Source: Adiantum capillus-veneris (taxonomy: Eukaryota; Streptophyta; Polypodiopsida; Polypodiales; Pteridaceae). From it: a stretch of DNA of 64,000 nucleotides. Of the stretch, positions 51,519 through 64,000 are shown piece after piece. The translations under genes and the position numbers were made by a program. The stretch is from positions 74,074,676 through 74,138,675 of the forward strand of contig CM043969.1 in NCBI GenBank assembly GCA_014529385.2, given 5' to 3'. The number at the start of each line of letters is the position of its first letter. Positions within the stretch are counted from its first letter, which is position 1. The notes beneath the pieces were generated by a model, which searched no databases, was not told the DNA's origin, and saw only the letters and a list, made by a program, of their open reading frames with translations.

Positions 51519-51830
51519 TGTAAAGTGTGGGTTTTGTCCTAGACTCTGAGTGAATGAGGAAAAAGGTGGAATAGTCCCACATGTAAAGGAGTCAAGCTAT
51601 AGAGCTACTTAAATCTCACTTTTATGAATAAACAACACAGTTCAAGTTTGCACTACATGCTTGTCTATGGTGAGCCTGTGCTAAGCTAAGTGAATACTCA
51701 AGATTGTGTTTATGAGTCCAAGCTAATTCTACCTTGGAATCTAATTCACTTGAGTGATAATCTTGCTTACACACACTTGCATCATGTTTGTCTACCACCC
51801 ACCTTAGCTAGCACGATCCCATTCCCATCA
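51519..51830 (+). repeat. copia 5' LTR
   Basis: Starts TGTAAAGTGTGGG and ends CCCATCA. It aligns with the 3' LTR along its length, with scattered changes and one short indel. Confidence 0.9.
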
Positions 51831-51832
51831 AG

Positions 51833-51850
51833 TGGTATCAAAGCTATGGT
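51833..51850 (+). other. primer binding site (initiator tRNA-Met)
   Basis: TGGTATCAAAGC lies two bases after the 5' LTR and fits the initiator tRNA-Met complement. Confidence 0.8.
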
Positions 51851-53480
<1,630 letters not shown>

Positions 53481-53488
53481 GATACCTC

Positions 53489-54370
53489 ATGAAAAAATGC
53501 TTATGGTTTGCTATTAGTGCTACCTTAGAGAAACAAGCCAAAACCAATGGAGTGCATACTAGAGCATCTACGTTAATAGCAAGTGCTCAAAATTTGGCCA
53601 AAGAAGAACAAGCATTAGAAATTATCATCACTTCCTTGAATGAAAACTATGTGCATTTCATAAACGAATGCAAGCATGCACATGAAGATTGGAGGGTCCT
53701 AGAATTTTCTTTTGGAGCCAGGGCTAGAAGAAGTAAGGTTAGTCTCAAAAGAAAACTCTACAAGCTCACTATGGTTGAAGGGGAGTACATTGCTAGCCTA
53801 GTAAATTGACTTAAGAGCATTGTCATGTAGCTTACTTACATCCAGTGCAAAGTACCAAAAGATGACAAAGTGATAGTGCTTTTAAGTGCACTTCCACCCT
53901 CTTATGACCACTTAGTCACCATACTTGAAGAAAAAGAACCGGATCCACCTTTCCAAGATGTTATCAACTCATTTTAATCAGAAGAAAGAAAGAAAAAAGA
54001 CTCATTAACATCATCAGGATGGGCTTTTGTTACATCATCCTCAAGGGGAAAGATATTCACCATTGACATCATCAAATGGAAGAAATTGTTGTGTGGAATG
54101 ATGGGACACGTATCAAAAAATTTCTACATAAAAAAAGCTTGCAACACATGTAATAAGAAGGGACATCCTCCTTCTCAATGCTACTCAAATGAAGGAAATA
54201 ATAGTGGAGAAAGTAGCAGTAGTAGCAACAACATCAGATTGTAGAGAGGATCAACTCACATGGTAGAGGACAAAGAAGAAGACAAAGGCAAGAAAGTAGC
54301 AGTAGTAGCAACAACATCAGATTCTAGAGAGGATCAACTCACATGGTAGAGGACAAAGAAGACAAAGGCA
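53489..54370 (+). pseudogene. Ty1/copia gag
   Basis: Frames contain the copia gag core: a helical stretch with SLKRKLYKLTMVEGEYIAS, then DDKVIVLLSALPPSYDHLV, then a zinc knuckle CNTCNKKGHPPSQC (CX2CX4HX4C, intact) near 54.14-54.18 kb and a Ser/Asn-rich tail. It would form the capsid. Stops split it near 53.81, 53.83 and 53.98 kb. An 83-bp tandem duplication (54211-54373) lies in the tail. Confidence 0.82.
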
Positions 54371-54603
54371 AGAACAACCTTGTCTTCTATGATGACATAT
54401 TTTGAAGATTGCAGCCTCTCTACTTTTAGGAGAGTACTTTTCCTTTTTTGCGTGGATATAATCATCCTATGTGGATATTATCATCTTGTGTGGATTTTGT
54501 CATCCTGTGTGGATTTTACCATGCTGTGTGGATACCAACTTATCAACCTTAGCGGATATGCATCTTTAGTACTTTGTCCTAGTCCAAATCCCAAGGGGAG
54601 GAT

Positions 54604-54906
54604 TGTAAAGTGTGGGTTTTTTCCTAGACTATGAGTGAATGAGGCAAAAGGAAAACTAGTCCCATATTAAAAGGAGTCAAGTTGTAGAGCTACTTAAATC
54701 TCACTTCATACACAGTCCAAGTTTGCACTACATGCTTGTCTATGGTGAGCATGTGCTAAGCTAAGTGAATACTCAAGATTGTGTTTATGAGTCCAAGCTA
54801 ATTCTATCTTGGAACCTAATTCACTTGAGTGATTATCTTTCTTACACACACACTCACACGCTTACACCATCCACCCACCTTAGCTAGCACGATCCCATTC
54901 CCATGA
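54604..54906 (+). repeat. copia 3' LTR
   Basis: Starts TGTAAAGTGTGGG after AAGGGGAGGAT and ends CCCATGA, where the usual CA has become GA. AAATG follows. Confidence 0.9.
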
Positions 54907-54911
54907 AAATG

Positions 54912-56670
54912 TAGCTAGGTTGATTTTTGCTTTGGAGTTCTTTGGTTTGTGTAGGAGCATACCAAAAAACTTCTAAGCAACATATGTGGGGTTGTTTTGC
55001 ATATACTAATGGCCTCAATAATACACTTTTACACTTGCCCACATTCCACAGCTACTACTGGGACTCCTTGAGATCCCCTTTTGTGGTTTCTTAGTGACTT
55101 CACCATCGTCATTTGAGTGTTTGTCGGCTTCCTTACTTGAGCACGGCTTGACCTTGATATGGTATGGAATTTGTGTGTTCTATCTATTCTTCTATGAGCT
55201 ATGTGGCTTGATCCACACTTTCCTACATGTGATCTAGCTCTTTCTTTGTCTTTGCCATAGTTGTACCTTCTAAGTATTATTGTGAAGATGACAACGCAGT
55301 TGCAGTGGTGGAGAAAGAGAAACAAGAAAGCTTTGGTGTATCAAGTTTGGAGTAAAAAATAGGTGAAGTTGTGGAGGGTGAAGATGGTGAAGGTGTAGAG
55401 TTTGTTGTATGTTGTGTAGATGATGAAGGTGTAGAGGGTTCTATAGGAGAGGTAAGCTGCATGATAACTTGAGATAGAAGTGTAGGGTCACAGACCTTTT
55501 TCATAGTTATCTCTATGCACACCATGATAACTTGAGATAGAAGTGTAGGGTCACATACCTTTTTCATAGTTATCTCTATACACACCATGAATACTCCACG
55601 ATCCTGCTCTCTTGGTTTTAGGGCCGTTGTCTACCACATGCCCTTCATGCTTTGCTCTGACTACCTACTCATTACCTGGAAGATTTCAACCTTGATTAAT
55701 GATTGCCTGCAAATTTTAGGTTGTCATACTTTACTGGCTCTAGTTGTGTCTGATTCAAATCTACAATGTACTTCTCAACTGGTTGAGCTAATTGTTGGCA
55801 TGCCTTATGAACTGGCCTGATGTGGAACATGTTTAGTTGTTTACTTTCTAATTCAGAATGGTTTTACGGTTCTTGGGCTATCAAGATTTCTTTTGGTATG
55901 GCATAATATAGTTGATCTTGGCCCCTTTGTAAGCCCCAAGCAACGGTAGCAAATAAGTGCCTTAATCTTATTATTCCATCAGAGAATACCCAATCTACCC
56001 CATAGGGTCTAGACCAAGCTATCTTCAAATTAGGTCTCTTTGATCCTAGTTTTGATTGATATACTAGTACCAGGTCCCCTTTCTTGAAATCCCTGACCTT
56101 GATTTTATTGTCATGCTAATGTTTCCTTCTTTGTTGAAAACCCTCCTATCCCATCCTGGCTTGTTGCCTAAGTTCATCCAGCTGTAACAGCTCATGCAGC
56201 CTCTATTCTAGATTCTAATTAAAATTCATGTTGTGTTTGACCACCAACCTGAGACTCAAAATTGAAAACTCCATTGAAACTATTTCCTCCATTCCATACG
56301 CCATTTTGAAGGGTGTCATACTAGTGGTAACCTTGTAGGCAATCCTATAGGCCCATAATGTTGTCTATATAATATTTGTGAGAATGGTATTAATGGTCTT
56401 GCTACTATGTTTTGTATGATCATTGAATCTTGGATAATATGGTGTTGATTTCTTGTGCTTCACTGAAAAGATCTTATTCAGTATTTGAATCATTTATGAA
56501 ATGGGTTCGTTGATATGAGACAACCACCTCTAGAGTTCCTATTCTCATACAAGAGAATAGCTATCGATTTGGCAGTGTTATATGGCAAGGCTTTAGCTTC
56601 CACCCACTTTTTAACAAGATATGTTCCACAGTCATTGTCATAGCTTTGCACTCTACAAGGCTTATTCAAT
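54912..56670 (-). pseudogene. Ty3/gypsy integrase end and start of aORF-1, copy 3
   Basis: On the minus strand 56.67-55.9 kb encodes an integrase end: VEAKALPYNTAKS, the post-core block, and KKGDLVLVYQSKLG near 56.06-56.09 kb, very similar to copy 1 at 3.24 kb. The segment 55.0-55.6 kb has a Ser/Thr/Pro-rich frame that probably belongs to the additional ORF start. A 63-bp duplication (55461-55586) repeats MVCIEITMKKVCDPTLL in frame. It continues across the copia insertion at 50.5-51.5 kb. Confidence 0.72.
55461..55586. repeat. 63-bp tandem duplication
   Basis: Units 55461-55523 and 55524-55586, each starting ATGATAACTTGAGATAG, differ at two positions by eye. Confidence 0.9.
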
Positions 56671-57341
56671 TATGCAATTTGAAATTTTTCCATCTAGCAA
56701 ACTAGTTTTGGAGTTTCCTTTTGACATCTTATTGAGATGGCACCATCCTTGAAATTTTATTTCCTCAAGGCACCATTGACTACCCATGCATTGAATTTCT
56801 CAAAGCACCATAGGCAAACCAGCTTTGCATTGACTTTCTACACTAGTCCAAAAGAAGCACCATGAGTTACCAAGCTTCACATTGACTTTTGACACTATTT
56901 CAAAAGAAATCCACCTATACACTGATGTTGTAAAAATCTATACAACATGCTCTACTTGTGGTCCCCCAATTTCTCTAATATTGAGTAAGCTTAATTAGCC
57001 TTCATGACTAGTTTGTGGAAGAGCTCGTTGTTCACAACAATTTCCATTAGCATTGTCCTTAATGGATTACATCGCCTTCTAAGATTGTGTTTTTGGAGTT
57101 TAAAATCAAAAGTGGTTGTTGTCGTTGAGGGGGCAAGGTTCTTGTAAGTGGCTCACAAGTTGATCAGACTGTAGCTCAAAACATGCAATATAGCTTATAA
57201 ATAACACCATTCCAATATATAGTGTACCTTAAGTGACTATCACTTCTAAACTCATTTTAACCTCGCAAGTTATCAAGAGCTTCAAAGAATGGGGTAACGT
57301 GATCATCCCCATTTCCATTTGTCTTTATTGCCAACACTTCT
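56671..57341. other. non-coding DNA
   Basis: No coding frame. Short degenerate repeats of AAGCACCAT and CATTGACTTT occur at 56.7-56.9 kb. Confidence 0.4.
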
Positions 57342-57697
57342 CTCAATAGAATGAAGAGAGAATTATTCTATTAGAATTAACCATCAACTTTTGATAAATA
57401 ATCCGTTATATTCAATAAATCAAAGGCTCAAGAAAAGGGAACATTAAGACTATAAAACATTTGTATGGTTCAACTTTTCCTCTCTTATTAGTGTATCATT
57501 ATGCTTAATAACTTTTTTTCTCAATAGAATGAAGAGAGAATTATTCTATTAGAATTAACCATCAACTTTTGATAAATAATCCGTTATATTCAATAAATCA
57601 AAGGCTCAAGAAAAGGGAACATTAAGACTATAAAACATTTGTATGGTTCAACTTTTCCTCTCTTATTAGTGTATCGTTATGCTTAATAACTTTTTTT
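57342..57697. repeat. two-copy tandem duplication, 178-bp unit
   Basis: Units 57342-57519 and 57520-57697 start CTCAATAGAATGAAGAG and differ at one position by eye. Confidence 0.93.
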
Positions 57698-57911
57698 CTA
57701 GATCTCTACTACTTCATGAAGAAGAACACCCCTCAAGTATTTGAGTTTTCAATGCACATCCTTTTTCCTCCTTTGGCAAGGTTAAGGTAAGACGTACTCG
57801 TCCTCAATGCTACCAATAAAGTTTCAAAAATTTCAACCATGATTGACAATATCCAATGAAAGGATTCAATATTGTATTTGGTGATAATATTAATGAATCA
57901 ATGGTCACTTA

Positions 57912-58020
57912 ATTCAATTAATCACACAAAATATCCTTGTAGTAAAAAACACTTGTACTTGCAAGAGATAATCAATTAATCATACAAAATATCCTTGTAG
58001 TAAAAAACACTTGTACTTGC
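57912..58020. repeat. two-copy tandem duplication, about 57-bp unit
   Basis: The stretch AATTAATCA.ACAAAATATCC to CACTTGTACTTGCA occurs twice in a row with one difference. Confidence 0.88.
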
Positions 58021-58423
58021 ATATTCATCAACCTCCTTACAATGCCAATCATGCTCAATGACAAGGTAATAAAAGTTGTAACTTTCTTGTGGCTTTTGTT
58101 TTGATCTCATTGACTTTATGTCATTTTCTTATTCTGTTTCATGTCTCATACAATTTTAGTTCTCTTAGGAACAATTTCCTCAAAATTTACCGACTTCAGT
58201 AATGAACAAATGAGTTGTCAATCTTTGTGTTGATAGAGAACTATTCTAGAATCAAAGTGATTTTAGTCAAATGAAGATCGCTAGTACTTTTGGACAATGC
58301 ATATAAATGCAAACATTTAGAGCATGTGTGATTGGCATGGATGTCACATGATATTGTTCTATGTGACAGAATGCAATGTGAGACATTATTGTGCATGTTT
58401 GATGTTAAAAATATGTAGCATTG

Positions 58424-58783
58424 CATACAAGAAATCTCAAGTCATTAAGTTTTATTTGATTGCACAAAATTTTAAGATCATTATAGGATGATAAGTAGAT
58501 ACCTTCTTGTAACTAAGCTCGATTGTAATCCTCTGTCCCTCAAGGCTCAACCTGAGCTTGAGGTTGATTTCTAATCTATTGGTGATGTTATAATCCAATC
58601 ACTCATACAAGAAATCTCAAGTCATTAAATTTCATTTGATTGCACAAAATTTTAAGATCATAATAGGATGTTAAGTAGATACCTGCTTGTAACTAAGCTC
58701 AATTGTAATCCTCTATCCCTCAAGGCTCTTCCTAAGCTTGAGGTTGATTTGTAATCTATTGGTGACCTTATAATACAATCACA
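58424..58783. repeat. two-copy tandem duplication, about 180-bp unit
   Basis: Units begin CATACAAGAAATCTCAAGTC near 58424 and 58604. They share the AAGGCTC...AGCTTGAGGTTGATTT region with about ten differences. Confidence 0.88.
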
Positions 58784-59159
58784 CACAATCGTGAGTTTTG
58801 CAAAAAAGATAAAATCATAATAGGATGCTCTTAAAATTTTGTGCAATCATAATAGGATGCAATGCTGTGCTTAATACAATCCACTCACAAATTGTGAGTT
58901 TTGTAAAAAGTAAAAAAACCATATTTGGAGGTAGTCCATTTGTTAAGTCAAACACAATCCTCTATGCTTAGATAAGTTCCTATGAGGCACTAGAGTATAT
59001 AAGAAAAAAATCACTTCCACATGATGCATACATGTAGCTAAAGCTTAGAGTATGTGGATAGGAAAGACCAAAAAAATCAAGAAAATAGTTAATTGTTGTC
59101 AAGATTCTTTATGCATTTTTTTATTCTTTGCTCAACTTTTTGCTTTTCATTGCTTGTTA

Positions 59160-59950
59160 AATGATATTACCCGAGCCATAGGGTGCCATTGTAGAAGCTC
59201 TAAAGGGTCATTTAGGAAACTCAAGGGCAATCACATGGGCACCATGGACATAATAAATTTAATTAGATTAGTTGGCATTGTTTGGCCCTAGGGCCATATG
59301 ATGGTGCCAATGTAAAAGCTCTAGAGGGGCATTTAGGCCACTCAAGGGCACCTACATGTTCACAATGTCTTATTTATAGCCATAACATCATAGGAACTCT
59401 CATTAGATTAGATGGCACCCTTTGGACATACATCCATATTGTGCCAATGTAGAAAATTTGGAGGAGTATTTGGTTCACTCAAGAGCACCTACATAGGTAG
59501 CATGAAATCGCTTTGACCCTAGGGCCATAGGTTCTATCAATGGAGTAGAGGGAAATCCAACTTAATGAGAGGATTTATGGCCTTAGGGCCATAAGGTTGT
59601 CAGGGTGCAGTAGTACAACCTTTATGTTATTGTGCCAATGTAGAAAATTTGGAGGAGTATTTGGTTCACTCAAGAGCACCTACATAGGTAGCATGAAATC
59701 GCTTTGACCCTAGGGCCATAGGTTCTATCAATGGAGTAGAGGGAAATCCAACTTAATGAGAGGATTTATGGCCTTAGGGCCATAAGGTTGTCAGGGTGCA
59801 GTAGTACAACCTTTATGTTGGCACCCTATGGACCTAGGGCCACGGAGTCCCCTCTACATTATTGAGGAAACCTATGGCCCTAGGTCCATAGTGTGCCAAC
59901 AACATGGTTCTACAAGAGCACCTATGCCACCCTATAACCCTAGGATGATG
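59160..59950. repeat. palindromic GGCCAT/ATGGCC motif cluster
   Basis: Near-palindromes such as ATGGCCTTAGGGCCATAAGG and CCCTAGGGCCATAGG recur about every 80-100 bp, as at 33.7-35.4 kb. No ORF. Confidence 0.75.
59438..59819. repeat. two-copy tandem duplication, 191-bp unit
   Basis: Units 59438-59628 and 59629-59819, starting ATTGTGCCAATGTAG, look identical by eye. Confidence 0.93.
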
Positions 59951-60376
59951 TGGGATGCATGTTTAACCTCACCATCCTATCTTATTGCAGTATTAGCGAG
60001 AGATTAAATTGTCAATCCATGGGATGAAGCTGACTTGACTAGTGCATAGAGGCTACAAGAGGTTGTCAATCTCTCTGAAAAGAACTAACAATTTGCATCT
60101 AACTCAAGCTACACTCAAGTGACTGAAATCACCAAAAGCCGATTAATCGCTCATCGACAAACAAATCACATCCGTTACAGCATCAAATGACATCCAAACG
60201 TAATGAAACTTCTAGGACATGTTTATAAGACCTAAGCACACATGCTTATGGTCTCAAACCCCACTTTAGGTCAAGTTCCAAAATTTTTGACCTAGTCATT
60301 TTCGACCTAGAATGCATCTAAATGCTTAGCAATCATGCCCCAATACCCCGCCTATGCTTAGTTTTTTATTTGAAAG
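59951..60376. other. non-coding DNA
   Basis: No feature is recognisable before the LTR that starts at 60377. Confidence 0.45.
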
Positions 60377-60819
60377 TGTAAATTCCTAGTTATGATGAAA
60401 TTAGGCCGTGGGTCGACGATGCCAAAAGCTACAAATTACTGTGATGTGCTTACGTCAATGCCTACGTAGAGCTCTTACCAGCGGTTGTAGTGCAACAAAC
60501 ATGACTACAATAGGAAGCGCGAGAAGGAGAGGAGTGAGCGTCGTTAGCTCACGCTGTGTATTTCGTTAGCCAAAACTTATAAAATACTTACAAAAATCGG
60601 CTTTTATACCTTAGCCAAGGTTTTTGGTGGTCAAAATTAATAATTTGGGAGTTCTCCCAAAGATGGGTTGATACAATCTGGAAGCTTGTAGCCTCGGCTC
60701 ATTAATTACAGAGTTTATTCAAGAAAAGAGGAGTTATAATATTCCCAATTTATCAAAATAATAAGTGTTTTACAATAAGAACTCCAAAAAATAGTATCCG
60801 TGTTAGCTTGCTGCTAACA
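60377..60819 (-). repeat. 3' LTR of gypsy-like family 2, copy 2
   Basis: A 443-bp LTR starting TGTAAATTCCTAG and ending GCTAACA on the plus strand, followed by TTCCCCCCCTCCTC, the complement of the polypurine tract. It aligns with 18997-19471. The minus strand carries the same GGTATAAAAGCC box. Confidence 0.82.
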
Positions 60820-63800
60820 TTCCCCCCCTCCTCGCCTATGTCGTCCCTTGACACAGCTTTATGGGTTGAAGTAGTCTTCGGGCTAGCGGTTGGTGAGGCG
60901 GTCTATAAGCACATTCAGTGCCTTTTGGTATCTGATTTTCCTTTCTTTATCTGGCACTTGCAAAAATTGCAGCCTACAAACCTTGAGGTTAGATTGCTGA
61001 TCCTGGCACAAATATCTTCCTTCGCCAAGTGAAGAATCCCATGTAGAACGCTTCCTCAAACGCCAACATATTGTGAAACATGCATCTGGCGTAGAAGCCA
61101 TAGAGGACTTCTTCAAAAGGTTGGCCAATGAGATCATAGCACAAACCTTTATTATCCTCGAGGAATGACATCCAAGGGGCGTCTTCTTGCTTTGGCTCAT
61201 TGAACACTTCGATGCATGTGAGCAGCATTTGGCAGATCTTATATAGCATAGCACATGACAAATCAAGTAGAATTTTAAAGAATGACATGGAGCCCTTTAG
61301 GGTTTTCACCATGTATTCTTCAATCCTTGGTCCCTTTTCTGGAGCAGGCAATCTGGGATAGTTTAGCCAAGTTGGCCGCTTCTTGAGTAGTGCCTCATGT
61401 GCTATCCAGGTCCTTACTCTTGGTACAGGATAGAAAGTCGGATCTTTTTGCAGGGCCGCAGGTGCTCTCGTGAACAAAATAAAGTATCTTGGGTTTTTGT
61501 TGAGCCAGCTCAACCTCCACTTTGGGTGGTCTTTATCTGTGCCCTCGACTTGCATGTCTACGTAAAGCCTTTCGTTTACCTGTAGTAACTCAACTTTTAT
61601 CAGAGGGTAGGGCAGGGATTGTTGATGCCATTGTGCATTGATTTGATTGGGAGTGAGTTGTGTAACATTGATGGAGTAAAGAACTCTCAACTCCCAATCC
61701 ATCGTTGCCTTCCACTGCTCATCTACCTCTTGTGTAATCTTTTCTTTTAGTGCATCTTCTTTAGCCTTTGAGAGCTGGACCATGGGCATTGTGTCTTCTT
61801 CTATAATGGCTACCTAAAAGTCTTCCTCACCACTAAGCTCTAATGTGGACTGTTCTCCAGTTCAACAAATGACACTAAGGGTATTTCTCTGAAGTGCTTG
61901 CCTCTTCTTGTGTTTCCGTCTTTCCATCTCTTAGCAGCAGCACAGCTGGTTAACTCTTTTAAGCTCGGCTATTTCTTTTAGCAGCTCTTCTTGTCGTTGC
62001 ACCTGCATCAAAGACAAGTCTCTACGTTGAGACTGCTCTAGCTTTAGCTCCAGATCAAGGTCTTTGTTCTTTTTCTCTCATGCTTTGTACACTTCATCTG
62101 TCCCTTTGATCAAGGCTACTACGGGATTTTCTCGTATTTGTTGCAAAAAAGTTGCTTGATCATTTATTCTCTACTCTGAGTATTGCAGGGAGGCGTTTGC
62201 TACATCTAACTGCACTTGAATCTTTTGAACTGACAGGGTTGTAGTTAGAAGTTCGTTGGTAACTTTTGTCAGTTGTTCATCTTTGTCTTTGCAAGCATGT
62301 GACAACTTCGTAAGTAGGTCACCTAACTCCTCCATCTCCTTCTTCTATTTATCTCTTGCTAGCTGATGTTGTTCAGCTTCAGCTTTTATTTCCTGCACTT
62401 GCTCTTATAGATCGGTGATGACATTTAGTCTGTCTTCTAACTCTCCTTGGAGAGCGTCAATCACCATCTCTAGTTCTTTAGCCTTTGTGCTGCGGTTAAG
62501 CAATGCTGATCGGCATTTGCCTTGCATATTTGTTGACTTGCAGGATTACCTCGTCATTTGATTTCCAGTCTTCATTTCTTGCTACCTAGATGTCTTGGTA
62601 GTCTCTTGTGTCTCTCTCAGCTGCGTCGTGGCGGCTGATTGTTCTTGCCCTTGAGGCTGTGGCTGGCCTTCTTCTGCTTTGTCATCCTGAGGCTTTGTGG
62701 ATGCCTCGGCCGTTTCCTGCTGTGTGGAGGTGGAAGGTGTTTCCTCTGTTCCATGTTCCCGTGTTTGCTCAAAATTTGTGGTCTTCTCTGGTGCAGGACT
62801 CGCTGCCCTTTCCAGCTATGGCTCTTGTTCTTTGTGTTGCTCTTGTGTAGTGGCTGCCTGTTGTGCAGATTCATTTGCCTTTTGCTATTCAGGCTCTTGT
62901 GTAGCTTCGGTTGCTTTCTCTTGTTCAGGCTCAACTTCTTTAGTTGGCTCATTTGTGGTGTCTTTAACTGCCAGTGATGGTGGTGGGCTCGGCATGGGTT
63001 GATCTTGGTGTTTAGAGACACGAGAAGAGATGCAAGGAGACACATCACCTTGGGCATGTTGTGCTTCTCCTTGTGCAGTGGTCTCCTCTACTCTCTTTGT
63101 TCTTCTTCCTCTTTTTCCTTCCTTGCCACTTCTTTGGCTTCCTTTAACTTTAAAGCTTTTGATTCTTGGTACATACGTTCTAGTGCTTGAGCGGGTTCTT
63201 CAGCCTCTTTCCTGGTGTGATTCTTGGTCCTTGGTCCCTTAACTCCACTAGGCACCCATTTTTTTGGGTCCTTTCCTCGTGCTTGTTGGTTGCAGTGGTA
63301 TGCGTGTTTCTCTCTTTCAAACCGAGCTTGCTTTTGCACAGGCTCTTGTTGGTGTGCTGTCACTGCTTTTCTCTTCATTTCCTCCCTTCGTGCTCGCTTT
63401 TCTTCATTATCAGAGCTTTCACTGCTGTGCCTTTCCTGCTAGCTTTCAGCCGATTCTTCATCTGATTTGTAGGATCTCTTGGCCGATCTTGTAGCTCAAG
63501 GAGATGGTTGAGCTCACAGTATCCAAGTGTTTTGGTCTGGGACAGGTGGTAGGTTGTTGGCCATGCCGATGGCATGGTATGCAATCCTTGTCAATACCTC
63601 TGGTGCACCCAGGTAAGTAATCTTTCCTTCTTTCTTTGTGCCTTTCAGAGTGGTCAAGACATATTGTGCATGGTCCACCGGTTGCCTGGTTGTTGACTTG
63701 AGGACTTGTGTGAAAGTGGTGGCATCTACATGATTTGGCGTGGTATACCGTGATGGCCTTTGAGCCAGGAAGTGGAAGTGTTGGTGGTATAACATGGATG

Positions 63801-64000
63801 GCTCTTTCACTGCTTGTGAATTAGGTCTGTAAAGGTGGCTGCGGTGGTTTCTTTGGTGAAAGTACCTGTCGTTTTCCTATCCCTTGCCCTCATCGTCATT
63901 CCTTCTGTGGGCAGTCTAAGTGTTTCTGCTACTATTTCCTTGGTTATCACCACTTCAACTTTATTTCACCGAGGGTCAGAAATTTGGGCAGTTCCATCTT
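60820..64000 (-). pseudogene. 3' ORF (aORF-2) of gypsy-like family 2, copy 2, runs off the window
   Basis: Minus-strand frames read from the right edge: YHQHFHFLAQRPSRYTTPNH (63.75 kb), a Lys/Glu-rich helix (63.09-63.38 kb), a Gln/Pro/Lys-rich segment, a coiled coil (about 62.0-62.4 kb), then a 266-codon open frame (60989-61789) with HPKWRLSWLNKNPRYFIL and LLDLSCAMLYKICQM. This last frame is the best-preserved part. Copy 1 at 19.5-22.7 kb is collinear. I recognise no domain. Its place next to the polypurine tract makes it an additional or env-like ORF. Strong plus-strand frames at 62.6-63.5 kb are shadows. Confidence 0.65.

Noticed and set aside
62608-63494. Several plus-strand frames of 60-112 codons rich in Cys, Leu, Phe and Ser
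   Set aside because: They are antisense shadows of the Lys/Glu/Gln-rich minus-strand ORF, whose copy at 21.5 kb is collinear.

Overview
This window looks like repeat-dominated nuclear DNA of a land plant with a large genome. I find no tRNA, rRNA, CRISPR array or clearly intact host gene. Almost everything recognisable is mobile DNA: decayed Ty3/gypsy and Ty1/copia retrotransposons nested in both orientations, long CT, AC and GA microsatellites, foldback and palindromic repeats, and one large element that looks like a DNA transposon with spliced genes. The density of old, broken retroelements would suit a gymnosperm, fern or similar large plant genome, but the species cannot be fixed from this sequence.

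Layout. 0.5-7.8 kb: a broken Ty3/gypsy element on + (RNase H, integrase, then a long coiled-coil additional ORF, aORF, and an LTR fragment). 7.7-12.3 kb: a second gypsy lineage on -, whose reading frame runs from the integrase tail into a retropepsin-like domain. 12.3-19.0 kb: another copy of the first family on +, with 5' LTR, primer binding site, gag, protease, reverse transcriptase (RT) and the aORF; RNase H and integrase are missing. 19.0-22.7 kb: the 3' end of a third family on -. 22.7-26.5 kb: a chromovirus integrase and chromodomain, an LTR with a primer binding site, a copia gag and a second gypsy integrase, all in mosaic. 26.5-36.4 kb: LTRs and non-coding repeats, including a nested foldback at 34.6-35.4 kb.

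36.8-50.2 kb is the most interesting part. A 13.3 kb segment is bounded by 32-bp inverted repeats that match at 28 positions. It holds two convergent, multi-exon, decayed genes. Gene A (+) has a cysteine-rich region and a candidate D-D-E triad typical of a transposase. Gene B (-) has basic, coiled-coil and acidic regions and appears to end in an FCP1/NIF-like HAD phosphatase domain. Several introns of both genes carry long arrays built on the same TTTGGTAC motif, mainly in the sense orientation of the host gene, and the terminal repeats contain GGTAC as well. I read this as an autonomous DNA transposon of a type I cannot assign to a named superfamily.

50.5-56.7 kb: a third copy of the first gypsy family on -, split by a copia-type element with two LTRs, primer binding site, polypurine tract and a perfect AAATG target duplication, but only gag. 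56.7-60.4 kb: non-coding DNA with several recent two-copy tandem duplications and the same palindromic motif as at 33-35 kb. 60.4-64 kb: a second copy of the third family on -, running off the window.
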